Shown here piece by piece: positions 1 through 9,221 of a stretch of 64,000 nucleotides of DNA. The translations under genes were made by a program, and so were the position numbers. Below the pieces are notes generated by a model. The model was not told where the DNA came from and did not search any database. It worked only from the letters and a program-made list of their open reading frames with translations. This stretch comes from Eutrophocola sp965661105. Its GTDB lineage: Bacteria; Pseudomonadota; Gammaproteobacteria; Pseudomonadales; Pseudohongiellaceae. Position 1 is the stretch's first letter, and the number at the start of each line of letters is the position of its first letter. Location: assembly GCA_965661105.1 (NCBI GenBank), contig CBFICR010000009.1:5539-69538 (forward strand). The letters are read 5' to 3'.

Positions 1-126
1 TTTGAAGACCTGTTTGAAGAACGCTCCATGCTGTACAGAAAGTACGCCGACATCACCATAGCCAGCGACACGCTGGCCCAGGATTCGGCCTGCCGGGCAA
101 TTATCAATTCGCTTGATGAAGATTAA
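1..126 (+). CDS. Shikimate kinase-like protein, C-terminal fragment
   Basis: The window opens inside a reading frame that runs from base 1 to a TAA at 124-126, giving the last 41 residues of a protein. The fragment contains an ERSMLYRKYADITI segment, which matches the lid/C-terminal part of shikimate kinases, where an Arg, then P/M-LY, then 'ADxTI' are typical (compare E. coli AroK, NPLYEEIADVTI). Shikimate kinase phosphorylates shikimate with ATP in the chorismate pathway. The P-loop and substrate-binding residues lie outside the window. The usual partner aroB does not follow; the next gene is a carotenoid oxygenase. Identification rests on a short fragment and is moderate. Confidence 0.55.
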   Translation, partial: FEDLFEERSMLYRKYADITIASDTLAQDSACRAIINSLDED

Positions 127-268
127 ATATTTATTGGCTTTGGCGTTCTTAAGTTATTGCTGTTGATGCAAATCAAGCAGGTATTTCATCCGGCTTTTTT
201 AGAATAAGCGCAATTGAAATAACAATGCCTGTCGGGTTTAATCATTAGCGTATTTACGGAGTAGCACT

Positions 269-1729
269 ATGGCACATTTTCCAGAAACCCGGGCCTTCAC
301 CGGCATACTGAACATGTTGCGCTTTGAAGGTGATATCAAGGATTGCGAAGTCGAAGGTGAAATCCCTTCCCAGCTCAATGGCACCTTTCACCGGGTTCAT
401 CCTGATCAGCAATTTTCACCGAAGTTCGATGACGACCAGTTCTTCAATGGGGACGGCATGATCTCCCTGTTCCGTTTTCGTAACGGCAAGGTGGATTTCA
501 AACAGCGCTATGCCCAGACTGATAAATGGAAACTGGAACGCGAAGCTGAACATGCCCTGTTTGGCGCCTACCGAAACCCGCTTACTGACGACCCATCTGT
601 CAAAGGTCAAATCCGAAGTACTGCCAATACAACACCCATAGTACATGCCGGAAAACTCTTCGCCCTCAAGGAAGACAGTCCACCCCTGCTGATGGATCCT
701 CTGAGCCTCGAAACTTTTGGCTTCACAGATTTTAACGGCAAGATGACCAGTGAAACCTTCACCGCCCATCCGAAAATTGATCCGATCACCGGTAATATGG
801 TGGCTTTCAGTTATGGTTCCAAGGGACTTTGCACCAAGGAATGTACCTATATGGAAATCAGTCCGACCGGCGAATTACTCAAGGAAGTCTGGTTCGATGT
901 GCCCTATACCTGCATGATGCATGACTTTGGCGTTACCGAAGACTATGTCTGCTTTCACCTGGTGCCCATCATCTGCAACTGGGAGCGGGTTGAAAAACGA
1001 CTGCCCTATTTTGGTTTCGATACCACCATGCCGGTTTATCTGGGAGTCATGCCAAGAGATGGTGAAGCAAAGGACATGAAATGGTTCAAAAGCCCCAATC
1101 TGTTTTGCTCCCATGTGATGAATGCCTTTAATGATGGCAGCAAAATCTATTTTGATGTGCCGGTCGCCAAAAACAACATGTTTCCTTTCTTCCCCGATGT
1201 GCATGGCAATCCTTACAAACCTGAGGAAGCCGCGTCCTATATGACGCGCTGGACGGTGGACTACAACAGCAAAGGCGATGAATTCGAGAGTTCGGAAAAA
1301 ATGACTGACATGATGGGTGAGTTTCCCCGCATTGATGACCGCTATGCCACCCAGCAGCATGACTATGGCTGGCTGCTGGTCATGGATCAGTCCCTGCCAT
1401 TTAATGGGCCCGGTGGCCGCGCTTCCGGATTAATGCTGAACAAGCTCGGCTATATGGATTTTCTTACCGGCAAACAGTCTGAATGGTGGTGCGGCCCGGA
1501 CAGCGTTATTCAGGAACCCTGCTTTGTGCCGCGCAGTCCTGACTCGCCACAGGGCGATGGTTACCTGATCGCTCTGGTGGATGATATCGTCAATAATTAT
1601 TCTTCTCTGGCCATTCTGGATGCGCAGGCCATAGAGGAAGGTCCTATCGGTAAGGTCAAACTGCCTTTCCGACTTCGCCAGGGTTTACATGGCAACTGGG
1701 CTGATGAGCGCAAACTTAGCCAGGTTTGA
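269..1729 (+). CDS. Carotenoid oxygenase family protein (RPE65/lignostilbene dioxygenase type)
   Basis: This 486-residue protein has the length and layout of the carotenoid cleavage oxygenases, seven-bladed propellers holding a non-haem Fe(II) on four histidines. Candidate iron ligands are His167 (TAHPKID), His218 (MMHDFGV), His282 (CSHVMNAF) and His474 (GLHGNW), spaced as the family requires. The N-terminal NGTFHRVHPDQQF and FNGDGMI segments are also family hallmarks. There is no signal peptide, so it acts in the cytoplasm. The family oxidatively splits C=C bonds in carotenoids, apocarotenoids or stilbenes; the substrate cannot be read from sequence. No carotenoid biosynthesis gene is in the window. 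It overlaps the next gene (GNAT acetyltransferase) by four bases, so the two are probably translated together. Confidence 0.9.
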   Translation: MAHFPETRAFTGILNMLRFEGDIKDCEVEGEIPSQLNGTFHRVHPDQQFSPKFDDDQFFNGDGMISLFRFRNGKVDFKQRYAQTDKWKLEREAEHALFGAYRNPLTDDPSVKGQIRSTANTTPIVHAGKLFALKEDSPPLLMDPLSLETFGFTDFNGKMTSETFTAHPKIDPITGNMVAFSYGSKGLCTKECTYMEISPTGELLKEVWFDVPYTCMMHDFGVTEDYVCFHLVPIICNWERVEKRLPYFGFDTTMPVYLGVMPRDGEAKDMKWFKSPNLFCSHVMNAFNDGSKIYFDVPVAKNNMFPFFPDVHGNPYKPEEAASYMTRWTVDYNSKGDEFESSEKMTDMMGEFPRIDDRYATQQHDYGWLLVMDQSLPFNGPGGRASGLMLNKLGYMDFLTGKQSEWWCGPDSVIQEPCFVPRSPDSPQGDGYLIALVDDIVNNYSSLAILDAQAIEEGPIGKVKLPFRLRQGLHGNWADERKLSQV

Positions 1730-2304
1730 AGGCTGACGCTATTAATTATCGTTCCGCACACAGGAGCGATGCCCGGCGTATTGCGGAGTTATATTCCATT
1801 GCTTCAGACGGTGTCTCCGACTATATCTGGTCCAAAAAATTGCAACCGGGCGATAACTTGCTGGACATTGGCCAGCAACGCTATGAACGCAGGAATACCC
1901 CTTTCAGTTTTGAAAACTGCCTGGTTGCCCAGGCTCACGACAAGGTTGTCGCTGTGCTGCTTTCCTATGAAATGAAAGCAGATGATGACTATGTGGTGGA
2001 AGACCCTGTACTGAAACCGTTCTGGTTACTGGAAGAACCGAAAAGTTTGTATATCGCCGGTGTTGCAGTGGAACCCCATTGGCGACAACAGGGGATAGCC
2101 TCTGTATTGATGCAAATGGCAGAATCCAAATGTCGGCAAAAAGGCTTACAAAAAATGTCGCTGATTGTGTTTGAAGCCAACACCATCGCCTACGACTTCT
2201 ATTTACGACTCGGCTTCAGCGAAGTAATGCGAAAGCCGGTTGTGCCACACCCTCTGATTAAATTTACCGGGGATGCGCTGTTGCTGGTCAAAACCCTTTG
2301 CTAA
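1726..2304 (+). CDS. GNAT family N-acetyltransferase
   Basis: A 192-residue protein with the GNAT fold. The acetyl-CoA-binding motif A is at residues 110-126 (GVAVEPHWRQQGIASVL, with the Q/RxxGxA loop QQGIAS), and a motif B-like segment follows (VFEANTIAYDFYLRLGF, 'A...FY..GF'). GNAT enzymes move an acetyl group from acetyl-CoA to an amine; the acceptor is unknown. The start is a TTG inside the end of the carotenoid oxygenase gene (TTGA overlap). No upstream ATG exists in this frame and the sequence from the TTG is already family-like, so translational coupling is likely. The pair may form one functional unit, but nothing else shows it. Confidence 0.85.
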   Translation: MKADAINYRSAHRSDARRIAELYSIASDGVSDYIWSKKLQPGDNLLDIGQQRYERRNTPFSFENCLVAQAHDKVVAVLLSYEMKADDDYVVEDPVLKPFWLLEEPKSLYIAGVAVEPHWRQQGIASVLMQMAESKCRQKGLQKMSLIVFEANTIAYDFYLRLGFSEVMRKPVVPHPLIKFTGDALLLVKTLC

Positions 2305-2393
2305 TCTGCGTTTCCAGATATTTTAATTCGCATCGCCACAATCTATCTATACAATCCAAAGCATAGATCAGGCTTACCCAAGGAGTATCTGCC

Positions 2394-2963
2394 ATGAACA
2401 AACCCGTTTCCTTAAGAAGTGTTTCCCTGCCGGGTTTATTAGCGCTTGTGTTTTCTGCAGCCCTGCAAGCCCAGGATAATCTTGGCGTTGCCAGATTCGA
2501 GAATAACGAACTTTTTTTCCCTGAACGCACGCAAGAATGGATTCACATGGGTAGCTCACTGGGCAGTGAATACAGTGATAACCCCTTTGATCCCGCCAAT
2601 CCCGGCACCATAGGCGTTGTCCACATGGAGCCAGGCGCCTACCGTTATTTTCTCGAAAACGGTAAGTATGCCGATGGCACCATGTTTCTGCTGTCTTTTT
2701 ATGGTGCCGCAGCAGAATCCAGCCCGCAGTTACCGGGTTTTGTCCAGGGCGAGCTCCTGGCAAAAGAAATTCATCTCATCGACAGTCAGCGTTTTGCTGA
2801 AGGGCGCGGCTTTTTTCTGTATTCCGCGGAAGACACTGCAGTCAATGCATCAGAAAAACTGCCTGATAACAGCGAATGTGTTCAATGCCATATGGCAGAA
2901 GCGCAGTTTAATGGCACCTTCACCCAGTTCTACCCCACGATCCGCAAGCTGATCAACGAATAA
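2394..2963 (+). CDS. Secreted cytochrome P460-family haem protein
   Basis: A 189-residue protein with a cleavable signal peptide (about residues 1-27, ending ALQAQ) and one c-type haem site, CVQCH at residues 162-166 near the C-terminus. The WIHMGSSLGSEY segment after the signal and the late CxxCH match the cytochrome P460/DUF6 type periplasmic haem proteins, which include hydroxylamine- and nitric-oxide-converting enzymes, although most members in heterotrophs have no known reaction. The lysine crosslink that defines true P460 cannot be judged here. An ACCCAAGGAGTATCTGCC stretch gives a good ribosome site before the ATG. It stands alone, with a 90-base gap after the GNAT gene and a convergent neighbour downstream. 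Confidence 0.7.
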   Translation: MNKPVSLRSVSLPGLLALVFSAALQAQDNLGVARFENNELFFPERTQEWIHMGSSLGSEYSDNPFDPANPGTIGVVHMEPGAYRYFLENGKYADGTMFLLSFYGAAAESSPQLPGFVQGELLAKEIHLIDSQRFAEGRGFFLYSAEDTAVNASEKLPDNSECVQCHMAEAQFNGTFTQFYPTIRKLINE

Positions 2964-3062
2964 ACTAGTCCTGATAGATTTTTTAAATATTGTTTGTTTA
3001 TTAGATAGCTAAATTAAATCAATGATTTAGCTGATTGCAGAAAACAAAGATTACAACCAAAA

Positions 3063-3090
3063 AAAGGGCAGATCCGCAGACCTGCCCTTT
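3063..3090 (-). terminator. Rho-independent terminator of the DUF1552-ankyrin operon
   Basis: A perfect 9-bp stem, AAAGGGCAG (3063-3071) with CTGCCCTTT (3082-3090), encloses a 10-base loop. Read on the minus strand the stem runs into a seven-T tract, about 25 bases past the ankyrin gene stop. The plus-strand side lacks a T tract, so it works mainly for the minus-strand operon. A separate A/T-rich 8-bp inverted repeat lies at 3007-3032 behind the P460 gene. Confidence 0.85.
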
Positions 3091-3113
3091 CCACTTGTAA
3101 CTTGTAACTGCTC

Positions 3114-4865
3114 TTACTTACAAATAGCCACCACACAAATTGAATCCAGCGTTCTGCCCTCAGGCGGGACTTCCAGGCCTCGTTCTGTCATCAGCCTGCG
3201 AAGCAGGGCTGATGTTTCGGGGTGTGATTCTGCTGATTGTACCCCTACGCGGACCAGGCCTTCGGCATAGTCTATTGCCTGCCAGGTGGTTCCCGCCAAC
3301 TGGTAAACAGAATCGCGACTACCAATATCCCTTAATGACAGGTCAGCGCCGGCATCAACCAGCATCTGGACTGCATAATTACGGCCTTTGTGGGCTGCAC
3401 CCATCAACGCGCTGCGGCCATCCTCCCGATCCTGCGCATTCACATCATTACCCAAATCAATCAACATTTCGATGGTTTCCCGGTTTGCTTGCTCGGACCA
3501 CTCGAAGGTTACCCCTTCTACCCAGGCAATGCCGGCCGCCACCATTAGCGGCGTCACACCGACGCTGGTATTGATATTGGGGTCAGCCCCGTAGGCCAGT
3601 AGCAGTTTCATCAATTCCACATCACTGGACTGTGCTGCGCGCAGAAAAGGCGTCGCGCCTTCTTCACGTAACCACTGATGGGTAAAAATGGTTCGGGTTT
3701 CTGTACTGGATGCCATCCGCAAATTCGGATTGGCGCCATTTTCCAGCAGCAAGGTGATGAAATCCAGATGAGGCATATCAGGCTTACGGGTAGGATAGTC
3801 ACCCCCTTCGATATTCCGGTTATCGGTGGCAATATAGAGTGGATTCCAGCCGCCCTCATTGGCAATATTCGGGTTCGCACCATGCTCCAGCAGAAATTTT
3901 CCAATCTGGTAATAGCGGTTTTGCGTCGCTGTTAACAAAGGTGTCCAGCCAAATTCACTGACCTGATTTACATCAGCACCCGCATCCACCAGCACCTTGA
4001 CGGTATTCAGATCACCTTCACGTACAGCAAAATGCAATGCTGTGAGTCCGCCCCACTGTTTGGCTGGCGCGGCACTTATGGTCTCGCCAAAATCGCCGAC
4101 CTGAACATCTTCTTTCTGAAATTCCTGAACCAGTTCCTGCGGTAATCTGGCAAGCAGTTCCTCGCGGGTAATGTTCAACTCCAGGTCCTGATTTTCAAGC
4201 TCACCCTGGGCTCCAAAGTCGCCTCCCTGCCCAACACCCTGATAAAAACCGCGAATACGGTTACGTGCCGTCGGCGCGAGATAGGGATTTCTCCCTGGCG
4301 GAGCATCGGCTGAATTCATGGCTATATTGGCACCATTGTCCAGCAGCAGTTTTACTGCAGGTGCATTTCTGTTGGCCGCCGCCCACATAAGCGCTGATGT
4401 ACCGCGCAAATTTTCAGTCGCATTGATATCGGCACCCCGATCAAGAATCAGCTGCATGGTTTCCAGATTACCCGTACGAGCAGCCATCATCAGCGGCGAC
4501 TCACCATTTGCCAATGTATGGTTAACACCAGCACCGGCATCAAGCAGCATTTCCACCACCTGGACATTGCCACTCATGGCCGCGAGAACAAGAGGAGTCA
4601 TGCCTTCCCGATTCGGGGCCTCAGGATCAGCACCTGCATTTAACAAACTGCGCACGATAGCGTTATTTTCGTAATAAATTGCCCATTGCAGGGCATTGGT
4701 GCCATCACGCTCAATGGCGTTTACATCAACATGCTGGCGAATCAAACGCTCAACGCTGTCCAGGTTGCCGTCCATCACTGCCTGGGTTAATTCACTTTGT
4801 GCCAGCACAGATGAACTCAAAAAGAAGGACAGCAGTAACGAAAAAACTAATTTATCGGTTTTCAT
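3114..4865 (-). CDS. Secreted ankyrin-repeat protein
   Basis: A 583-residue protein with a signal peptide (about residues 1-22, ending SSVLAQ) followed by many ankyrin repeats. Repeats carry the usual G-TALxxAxxxGxxxxVxxLLxxGAD pattern: about five run from residue 25 to 185, then a non-ankyrin insert (about 190-265, rich in Gln, Glu and Gly), then six or more to about residue 530. Ankyrin stacks bind other proteins; the partner is unknown. The gene starts 12 bases after the stop of the DUF1552 gene with an acceptable GGAAAA ribosome site, so it is the second gene of that operon. Similar large periplasmic ankyrin proteins are often found beside DUF1552 genes in marine gammaproteobacteria. Export implies a periplasmic location. 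Confidence 0.85.
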   Translation of the reverse strand: MKTDKLVFSLLLSFFLSSSVLAQSELTQAVMDGNLDSVERLIRQHVDVNAIERDGTNALQWAIYYENNAIVRSLLNAGADPEAPNREGMTPLVLAAMSGNVQVVEMLLDAGAGVNHTLANGESPLMMAARTGNLETMQLILDRGADINATENLRGTSALMWAAANRNAPAVKLLLDNGANIAMNSADAPPGRNPYLAPTARNRIRGFYQGVGQGGDFGAQGELENQDLELNITREELLARLPQELVQEFQKEDVQVGDFGETISAAPAKQWGGLTALHFAVREGDLNTVKVLVDAGADVNQVSEFGWTPLLTATQNRYYQIGKFLLEHGANPNIANEGGWNPLYIATDNRNIEGGDYPTRKPDMPHLDFITLLLENGANPNLRMASSTETRTIFTHQWLREEGATPFLRAAQSSDVELMKLLLAYGADPNINTSVGVTPLMVAAGIAWVEGVTFEWSEQANRETIEMLIDLGNDVNAQDREDGRSALMGAAHKGRNYAVQMLVDAGADLSLRDIGSRDSVYQLAGTTWQAIDYAEGLVRVGVQSAESHPETSALLRRLMTERGLEVPPEGRTLDSICVVAICK

Positions 4866-4877
4866 GATTTTTCCAAT

Positions 4878-6221
4878 TTATACCAGGCCGGGAAGTCGTC
4901 CGGTTGAATCACCAAAACTGTCATATTCAAGGCCAAACATATCGAGCACGCTCAGCAACATATTACTGGTGGGAATAGTTTTACTTTCAAAGGCCAGATG
5001 TTTGTCACCTTTCAGCTTGCCGGCGGCACCACCAACAAGAACCATTGGCACGTCGTAATGCAAATGCTGGTTGGAGTTCCCCATGTTTGAACCATAGAGG
5101 GTGACAGAATTGTCGAGCAGGGTACCTTCGCCTTCCTCGATGGAATTCAGCTTGTCGGCAAAATAGGCCAGCATGCTGGCATGGTAACGATTAAGTATGG
5201 CGTACTGGGCGACACGGCCGGGATCTTCAGCATGATGGGAACCCCCATGAAAGCTGACATCAGTCCCTGAATCAGGATACACCCGGCCGGTCAGGTCACG
5301 TGCCATCAACAAGGTGCCGACCCGCGTTATATCTGCCTGGTAAGCCAGTGCCAGTAAATCAAACTGCAGCTTCACATGTTCATCAAATGACTCAGGTACA
5401 CCATAGGGTACTGCCATGGAGGGGACTGCATCAGATTTCTGCATGGCGATTTGCAGACGTCGTTCAATTTCACGCACATCAGTAAAGTACTGGTCCAGGC
5501 GCATACGGTCAGGTGCCGCTACCTGGGTTTTCAATTTGGCCAGGTCTTCAGTAACTGAATCAAGAATGCTGCGTTGTTGTGAGCGGCGTAGAGCGCGCTC
5601 TTCTGCACTACCACCGGAGCCAAACATTCTTTCAAAAACCACCTGGGGATTAATTTCCATCGGCAGCGGACGAGTTGGCGACGACCAGGAGATAGTATTG
5701 GTATAAACACAGCTGTAACCTTCGCCACAGTTGGTGGAATTAGAGCCCGGGTCTTCAACGGCAAGCTGCAATGACGGCAGCAAATTGGTCTGGCCAATTT
5801 GCTGGGCCAGAATCTGGTCAATAGTAGTACCTACCTGTACGTCAGCGCCGGAAGTTTTTTTCGGTTTAACACCTGCCAGAAAAGCAGAGGCGACGAAGTG
5901 ATCTGCCCCTGTTACACCAGGAGGGTTCTCGGCGGATTTTGACCACATACCGGAAGTCAGCACAACCTGTTTGCGCAGGTGTTCCAAGGGCTTCCAGATA
6001 TAAGGATAGTCAAAACCTGCCACCGTACTTTGCGGCTCCCAATACCCCGGTGCAGCACCATGGGGAATGAAAATGCCGGTAAATCGTTGTGGCTGCAGGG
6101 ATTGGGCCATTGCCATTGACGCAAATGCCGGCAACATGGACTCCAGCATTGGTAGCGCAAGGGTTGCACCAACGCCTTTCAGAAACGTTCTTCTGGGCAA
6201 TGATTTTTTGGAAATAAACAT
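4878..6221 (-). CDS. DUF1552 domain protein with Tat signal
   Basis: A 447-residue protein that opens with a twin-arginine signal (RRTFLKG at residues 10-16, then a hydrophobic stretch to about 40). The body matches DUF1552: IPHGAAPGYWEP at the start, conserved SGMWSKSAENPPG and HFVASAFLAG segments, and a late NSVTLYGSNMGNSNQHLHYDVPMVLVG region (quoted here in pieces) resembling a sulfatase/alkaline-phosphatase-like fold. The biochemical role is not known. A strong CGGAGG ribosome site precedes the ATG. It leads an operon with the ankyrin gene. In many planctomycetes and gammaproteobacteria it is paired with a DUF1592/DUF1587 cytochrome c protein, which is missing here. Confidence 0.88.
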   Translation of the reverse strand: MFISKKSLPRRTFLKGVGATLALPMLESMLPAFASMAMAQSLQPQRFTGIFIPHGAAPGYWEPQSTVAGFDYPYIWKPLEHLRKQVVLTSGMWSKSAENPPGVTGADHFVASAFLAGVKPKKTSGADVQVGTTIDQILAQQIGQTNLLPSLQLAVEDPGSNSTNCGEGYSCVYTNTISWSSPTRPLPMEINPQVVFERMFGSGGSAEERALRRSQQRSILDSVTEDLAKLKTQVAAPDRMRLDQYFTDVREIERRLQIAMQKSDAVPSMAVPYGVPESFDEHVKLQFDLLALAYQADITRVGTLLMARDLTGRVYPDSGTDVSFHGGSHHAEDPGRVAQYAILNRYHASMLAYFADKLNSIEEGEGTLLDNSVTLYGSNMGNSNQHLHYDVPMVLVGGAAGKLKGDKHLAFESKTIPTSNMLLSVLDMFGLEYDSFGDSTGRLPGLV

Positions 6222-6611
6222 ATCTAAACCTCCGGTAGCACTTTATAAACCAAATTTACTCAAATCCATTTGATCTCTAACAAATCCTGCGTTTTCATTT
6301 TGGTCTTTTAGTGATCACCAAACAGTTCTGACTGCATCAAGGGCTTGAGTAAAACGCTGCCAAGGCAATTATGTTTAGCTGACATCAGACTCCAATCAAC
6401 TATTGGCGTGACTGACTTTTAAGGTGATAAATGTTGAAGAATTGATGCTGATGGGCATTGGTAATACTGGTTTTGACCTATTGCATACCAATTACCGAGG
6501 GAGCTTGTTTCAATTACACCTAAAACACACCTTCCTGAAGAAAGCATTTTTTGGGAATTTAGACATCTTTTAGCTATTTTTTGCGCCTTATCGGAGCTTT
6601 TAGCGGATTTT
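6222..6611. other. Intergenic region upstream of the DUF1552 operon
   Basis: About 390 bases between the SDR gene end and the DUF1552 start, both on the minus strand. It must hold the DUF1552 promoter. I see no coding frame, strong hairpin or repeat in it; the part nearest the SDR gene (6535-6605) is rich in T tracts. Confidence 0.5.
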
Positions 6612-7295
6612 TTACCAGGGAATTAATGAGCCATCATAATTGTAAAAACCCCCACTCCCGGAAGCGTCCAGACTTTCAATAACGGCCTGCATACCAGTCA
6701 CACTGGTGAAAGTATTGATATCAGCACCGGGACCACCCATATCCGTTTGCACCCAGCCCGGGTGAAGGGCAGCAAACAGCAAGCCCTCACTGGCCAAATC
6801 AATGGAAAGACTTTTAATTACCTGATTTAGAGCAGTTTTTGATGAGCGGTATAAATAGATGCCACCTCCGGAATTATCCTCAATGGAACCCATTTTCGAA
6901 CTTAAATACACCAGCTTTCCCGGCGCCTGACGATCCATCAAAGGCAGCAGCGCGCGAGTTAGCAATAAAGGGGCAATGGTATTAACCCGAAATACTTTCA
7001 GCCACTCCTGTTCGTCTATCTGCTCCAGCGACTGTCTCTCGCCATAAATACCGGCATTATTGATAAACAGGCTTATTGCCATGCCTGCCAGTAAATCAGG
7101 TAACTGCTCAATGGAGCGGATATCAGCTACATCGAGGGGGAGAACCTGAAGCTCGGCACAGTCCAGCGCCTGCAGGCTTTCTGCATTATCCGGGTCTCTA
7201 CAGCAGGCCGAAACATGATAGCCCAAGGCAAGATATTGTTTAACGAATTCAAGGCCAATACCTCGGTTTGCGCCAGAAATTACCACTGTTTTCAT
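6612..7295 (-). CDS. Short-chain dehydrogenase/reductase (SDR) family oxidoreductase
   Basis: A 227-residue classical SDR. The nucleotide-binding SGANRGIG motif is at residues 7-14, NNAG at 79-82, the catalytic Ser around 132-133 and YRSSK (YxxxK) at 149-153. The C-terminal HPGWVQTDMGGPGAD is typical of the carbonyl-reductase/CsgA-like group that acts on aldehydes or ketones with NAD(P)H. I chose the inner ATG at 7293-7295 because a GGTGGAG ribosome site sits eight bases before it and the protein then begins directly with the Rossmann strand; a longer frame opens at 7319. No operon partner is evident. The substrate is unknown. Confidence 0.88.
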   Translation of the reverse strand: MKTVVISGANRGIGLEFVKQYLALGYHVSACCRDPDNAESLQALDCAELQVLPLDVADIRSIEQLPDLLAGMAISLFINNAGIYGERQSLEQIDEQEWLKVFRVNTIAPLLLTRALLPLMDRQAPGKLVYLSSKMGSIEDNSGGGIYLYRSSKTALNQVIKSLSIDLASEGLLFAALHPGWVQTDMGGPGADINTFTSVTGMQAVIESLDASGSGGFYNYDGSLIPW

Positions 7296-7559
7296 TTTAC
7301 TTACTCCACCTGAAATCAAGCACTAACAGTTAAGGCAGCGCTGGTTTTTCTTGTCTCCCGGTGTAACATTGAGAACGAATATCGGTCTAATCCATACGCT
7401 GTGACGAAAGTAAGGAATGGGTATACCATTGATATTCTGATTGTTCCTTTTTCTTCCTTGCTCTTCCTTGTTCTTCATATAGCAAGATATAGCATGTAGC
7501 AAGTGTTGCGCCAGGTATAAGCCGGGAACCGCTGTTTTGAAATGCAATATTACTGATTT

Positions 7560-9185
7560 ATGCTAAAAAAGCTTTATGCCACATTAATTAATTTACTGTA
7601 TCAGCCACCAGCACAGGTTCTGGCTGAGCTTCGCTCTGTGCCATTCTCAATTCTGGCCTGGGTAATCATCTGTCTCTCTACAGTCACCCCTGTTCATTTA
7701 TATGCCCAGAACCGGGAAGAATTAAAAACACTTTTTTTTGAAGGGGTTTATCAGGATAACCCCGATGAAATCCTGCTAAGTTCCGGCGCGAAAGATAATG
7801 CGGCAGATACTGCTGTCCCTGGCGCTTCTTCTGTCGCTTCTTCTGTCGCTTCTTCCGAGCCGTTTTCATCTAGCGAATTATTTGAAGACATCCAGGACTA
7901 CGAAAACAGCATTAGTACACTGATTGAAAATGGGGGTGCTTTTGAGCCACGACTGGCACAGGAATACCTTTCCATTAGTGCGCTGTATCAGCAGACAGGT
8001 GATTTTGAAAATGCTGTCAGTGCGCTGGAAAACACCATGCATATAGAAAGGGTCAATCAGGGACTATATACCCTCGCCCAGACTGATGCGGTCAGACAGC
8101 TAATCCAGGCCAACAAGGCGATTCGGAACTATTCCGAGGCAGATCAATATCACGAATACCTGTATTACCTGATGTCCCGAAATCTTGAACCTGGCAGTGA
8201 CGCATTAACGCAGGCTGCTATGGAATGGGCAGAATGGAATATTGATGCCTATCGCAGGCTTAATTTTTACCAGGAAGAAGAGCTTGCCAGCTCTGGCAGT
8301 GTTTCCAATATTGGTGCAACCCTGCTGCGCAGGGGAGAGCTCGTCGCCATAGAAGATGATCAATTCAGCGAGATAATGTTTGTTCCCCGGGCAGCTTTTT
8401 TTGATAGTGCAGCAAGCGCCAGATTGCAGTCATTTACTGCCGAACAACTTATCGATCCCAGGTTAAAAAGAGCAGAAGATCTTTATGATACGATTTTGGA
8501 AAGCGATCCTTACAATAAAGATGTTCTGCAAAAAAAAGCCAATATTACCCACCTTTATAAATTGCAGCTGGAAAAATTTATAGGAAACAATATGCCGGGA
8601 AGCAATATCAGGCCATCATCCAGCCGCCTGCTTCGATCTTCACGGCACTTTCGACGCAGTAATTCAGACATTGATGACAGCCTGCTTGCCTATGCCGTTG
8701 AACTTGAAAACTCTGATGATCCGGAAAAAAAATCCAATCCGGAAACCCGGGCCAAAGCGTATATTGCACTGGGTGACTGGAACATCGCTTTCGAAAACTA
8801 CCAGAAAGCTAATCAGCATTACAGTAAAGCTCGGGATATCCTGCTGGCAAATGACTATTCGGAAGAGCAGGTTACTGCATTTATTTCACCGGAACCGGCT
8901 GTTTTTATCCCGGAATTTGTCACCTATGCAGATACAAGAAGCTTTCAGAATATCCCGGAAAATATGGATATTCCATATATAGGTTATATTGACGTGAGCT
9001 TCAACAAACAAAGAACTGGTAGCTTGCGTAATATAAAAATAGAAAACTATTCCGAAAATACCGGCAACCTGGTAAGAAACCGTCTGATGGATTTATTAAG
9101 TACAGTCAAAGTAAGACCAACAATCGTTGCAGGTGAAACGCAATCCCAATCTGATATACATATGCGCTATTACTATACTTATTAA
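7560..9185 (+). CDS. Secreted TPR protein with TonB-like C-terminal domain (paralogue 1)
   Basis: A 541-residue exported protein. A signal or anchor hydrophobic segment (about residues 27-49, ending LYAQ) is followed by an acidic, Ser/Ala-rich linker with an in-frame four-residue repeat (ASSV), a TPR-like helical region (about 110-230, including EPRLAQEYLSISALYQQTGD and HIERVNQGLY), a second helical block around 290-430 (AYIALGDWNIAFENY), and a C-terminal strand-helix-strand domain (about 465-541) starting YIGYIDVSF and ending RYYYTY. That tail resembles the TonB C-terminal fold, with the FRP-like VRPTI. It is first of three tandem paralogues. Function unknown; no ExbB/ExbD genes are adjacent. 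No clear ribosome site precedes the ATG. Confidence 0.8.
   Translation: MLKKLYATLINLLYQPPAQVLAELRSVPFSILAWVIICLSTVTPVHLYAQNREELKTLFFEGVYQDNPDEILLSSGAKDNAADTAVPGASSVASSVASSEPFSSSELFEDIQDYENSISTLIENGGAFEPRLAQEYLSISALYQQTGDFENAVSALENTMHIERVNQGLYTLAQTDAVRQLIQANKAIRNYSEADQYHEYLYYLMSRNLEPGSDALTQAAMEWAEWNIDAYRRLNFYQEEELASSGSVSNIGATLLRRGELVAIEDDQFSEIMFVPRAAFFDSAASARLQSFTAEQLIDPRLKRAEDLYDTILESDPYNKDVLQKKANITHLYKLQLEKFIGNNMPGSNIRPSSSRLLRSSRHFRRSNSDIDDSLLAYAVELENSDDPEKKSNPETRAKAYIALGDWNIAFENYQKANQHYSKARDILLANDYSEEQVTAFISPEPAVFIPEFVTYADTRSFQNIPENMDIPYIGYIDVSFNKQRTGSLRNIKIENYSENTGNLVRNRLMDLLSTVKVRPTIVAGETQSQSDIHMRYYYTY
7824..7856 (+). repeat. In-frame 12-bp tandem repeat
   Basis: GCTTCTTCTGTC occurs at 7824-7835 and 7836-7847, followed by a partial third copy at 7848-7856. 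It encodes an Ala-Ser-Ser-Val repeat in the linker of the first TPR paralogue. Being a multiple of three, copy-number change would not break the frame. Confidence 0.8.
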
Positions 9186-9221
9186 TTGGCAGGATTATTG
9201 AAATACACCTAGTATTCAACA

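Noticed and set aside
3007..3032. A/T-rich 8-bp inverted repeat as terminator of the P460 gene
   Set aside because: The stem is weak and no T tract follows on the plus strand.
7323..7547. 74-codon minus-strand frame before the SDR gene
   Set aside because: It has no ribosome site, no recognisable motif and no typical coding composition; the SDR gene has its own start and ribosome site.
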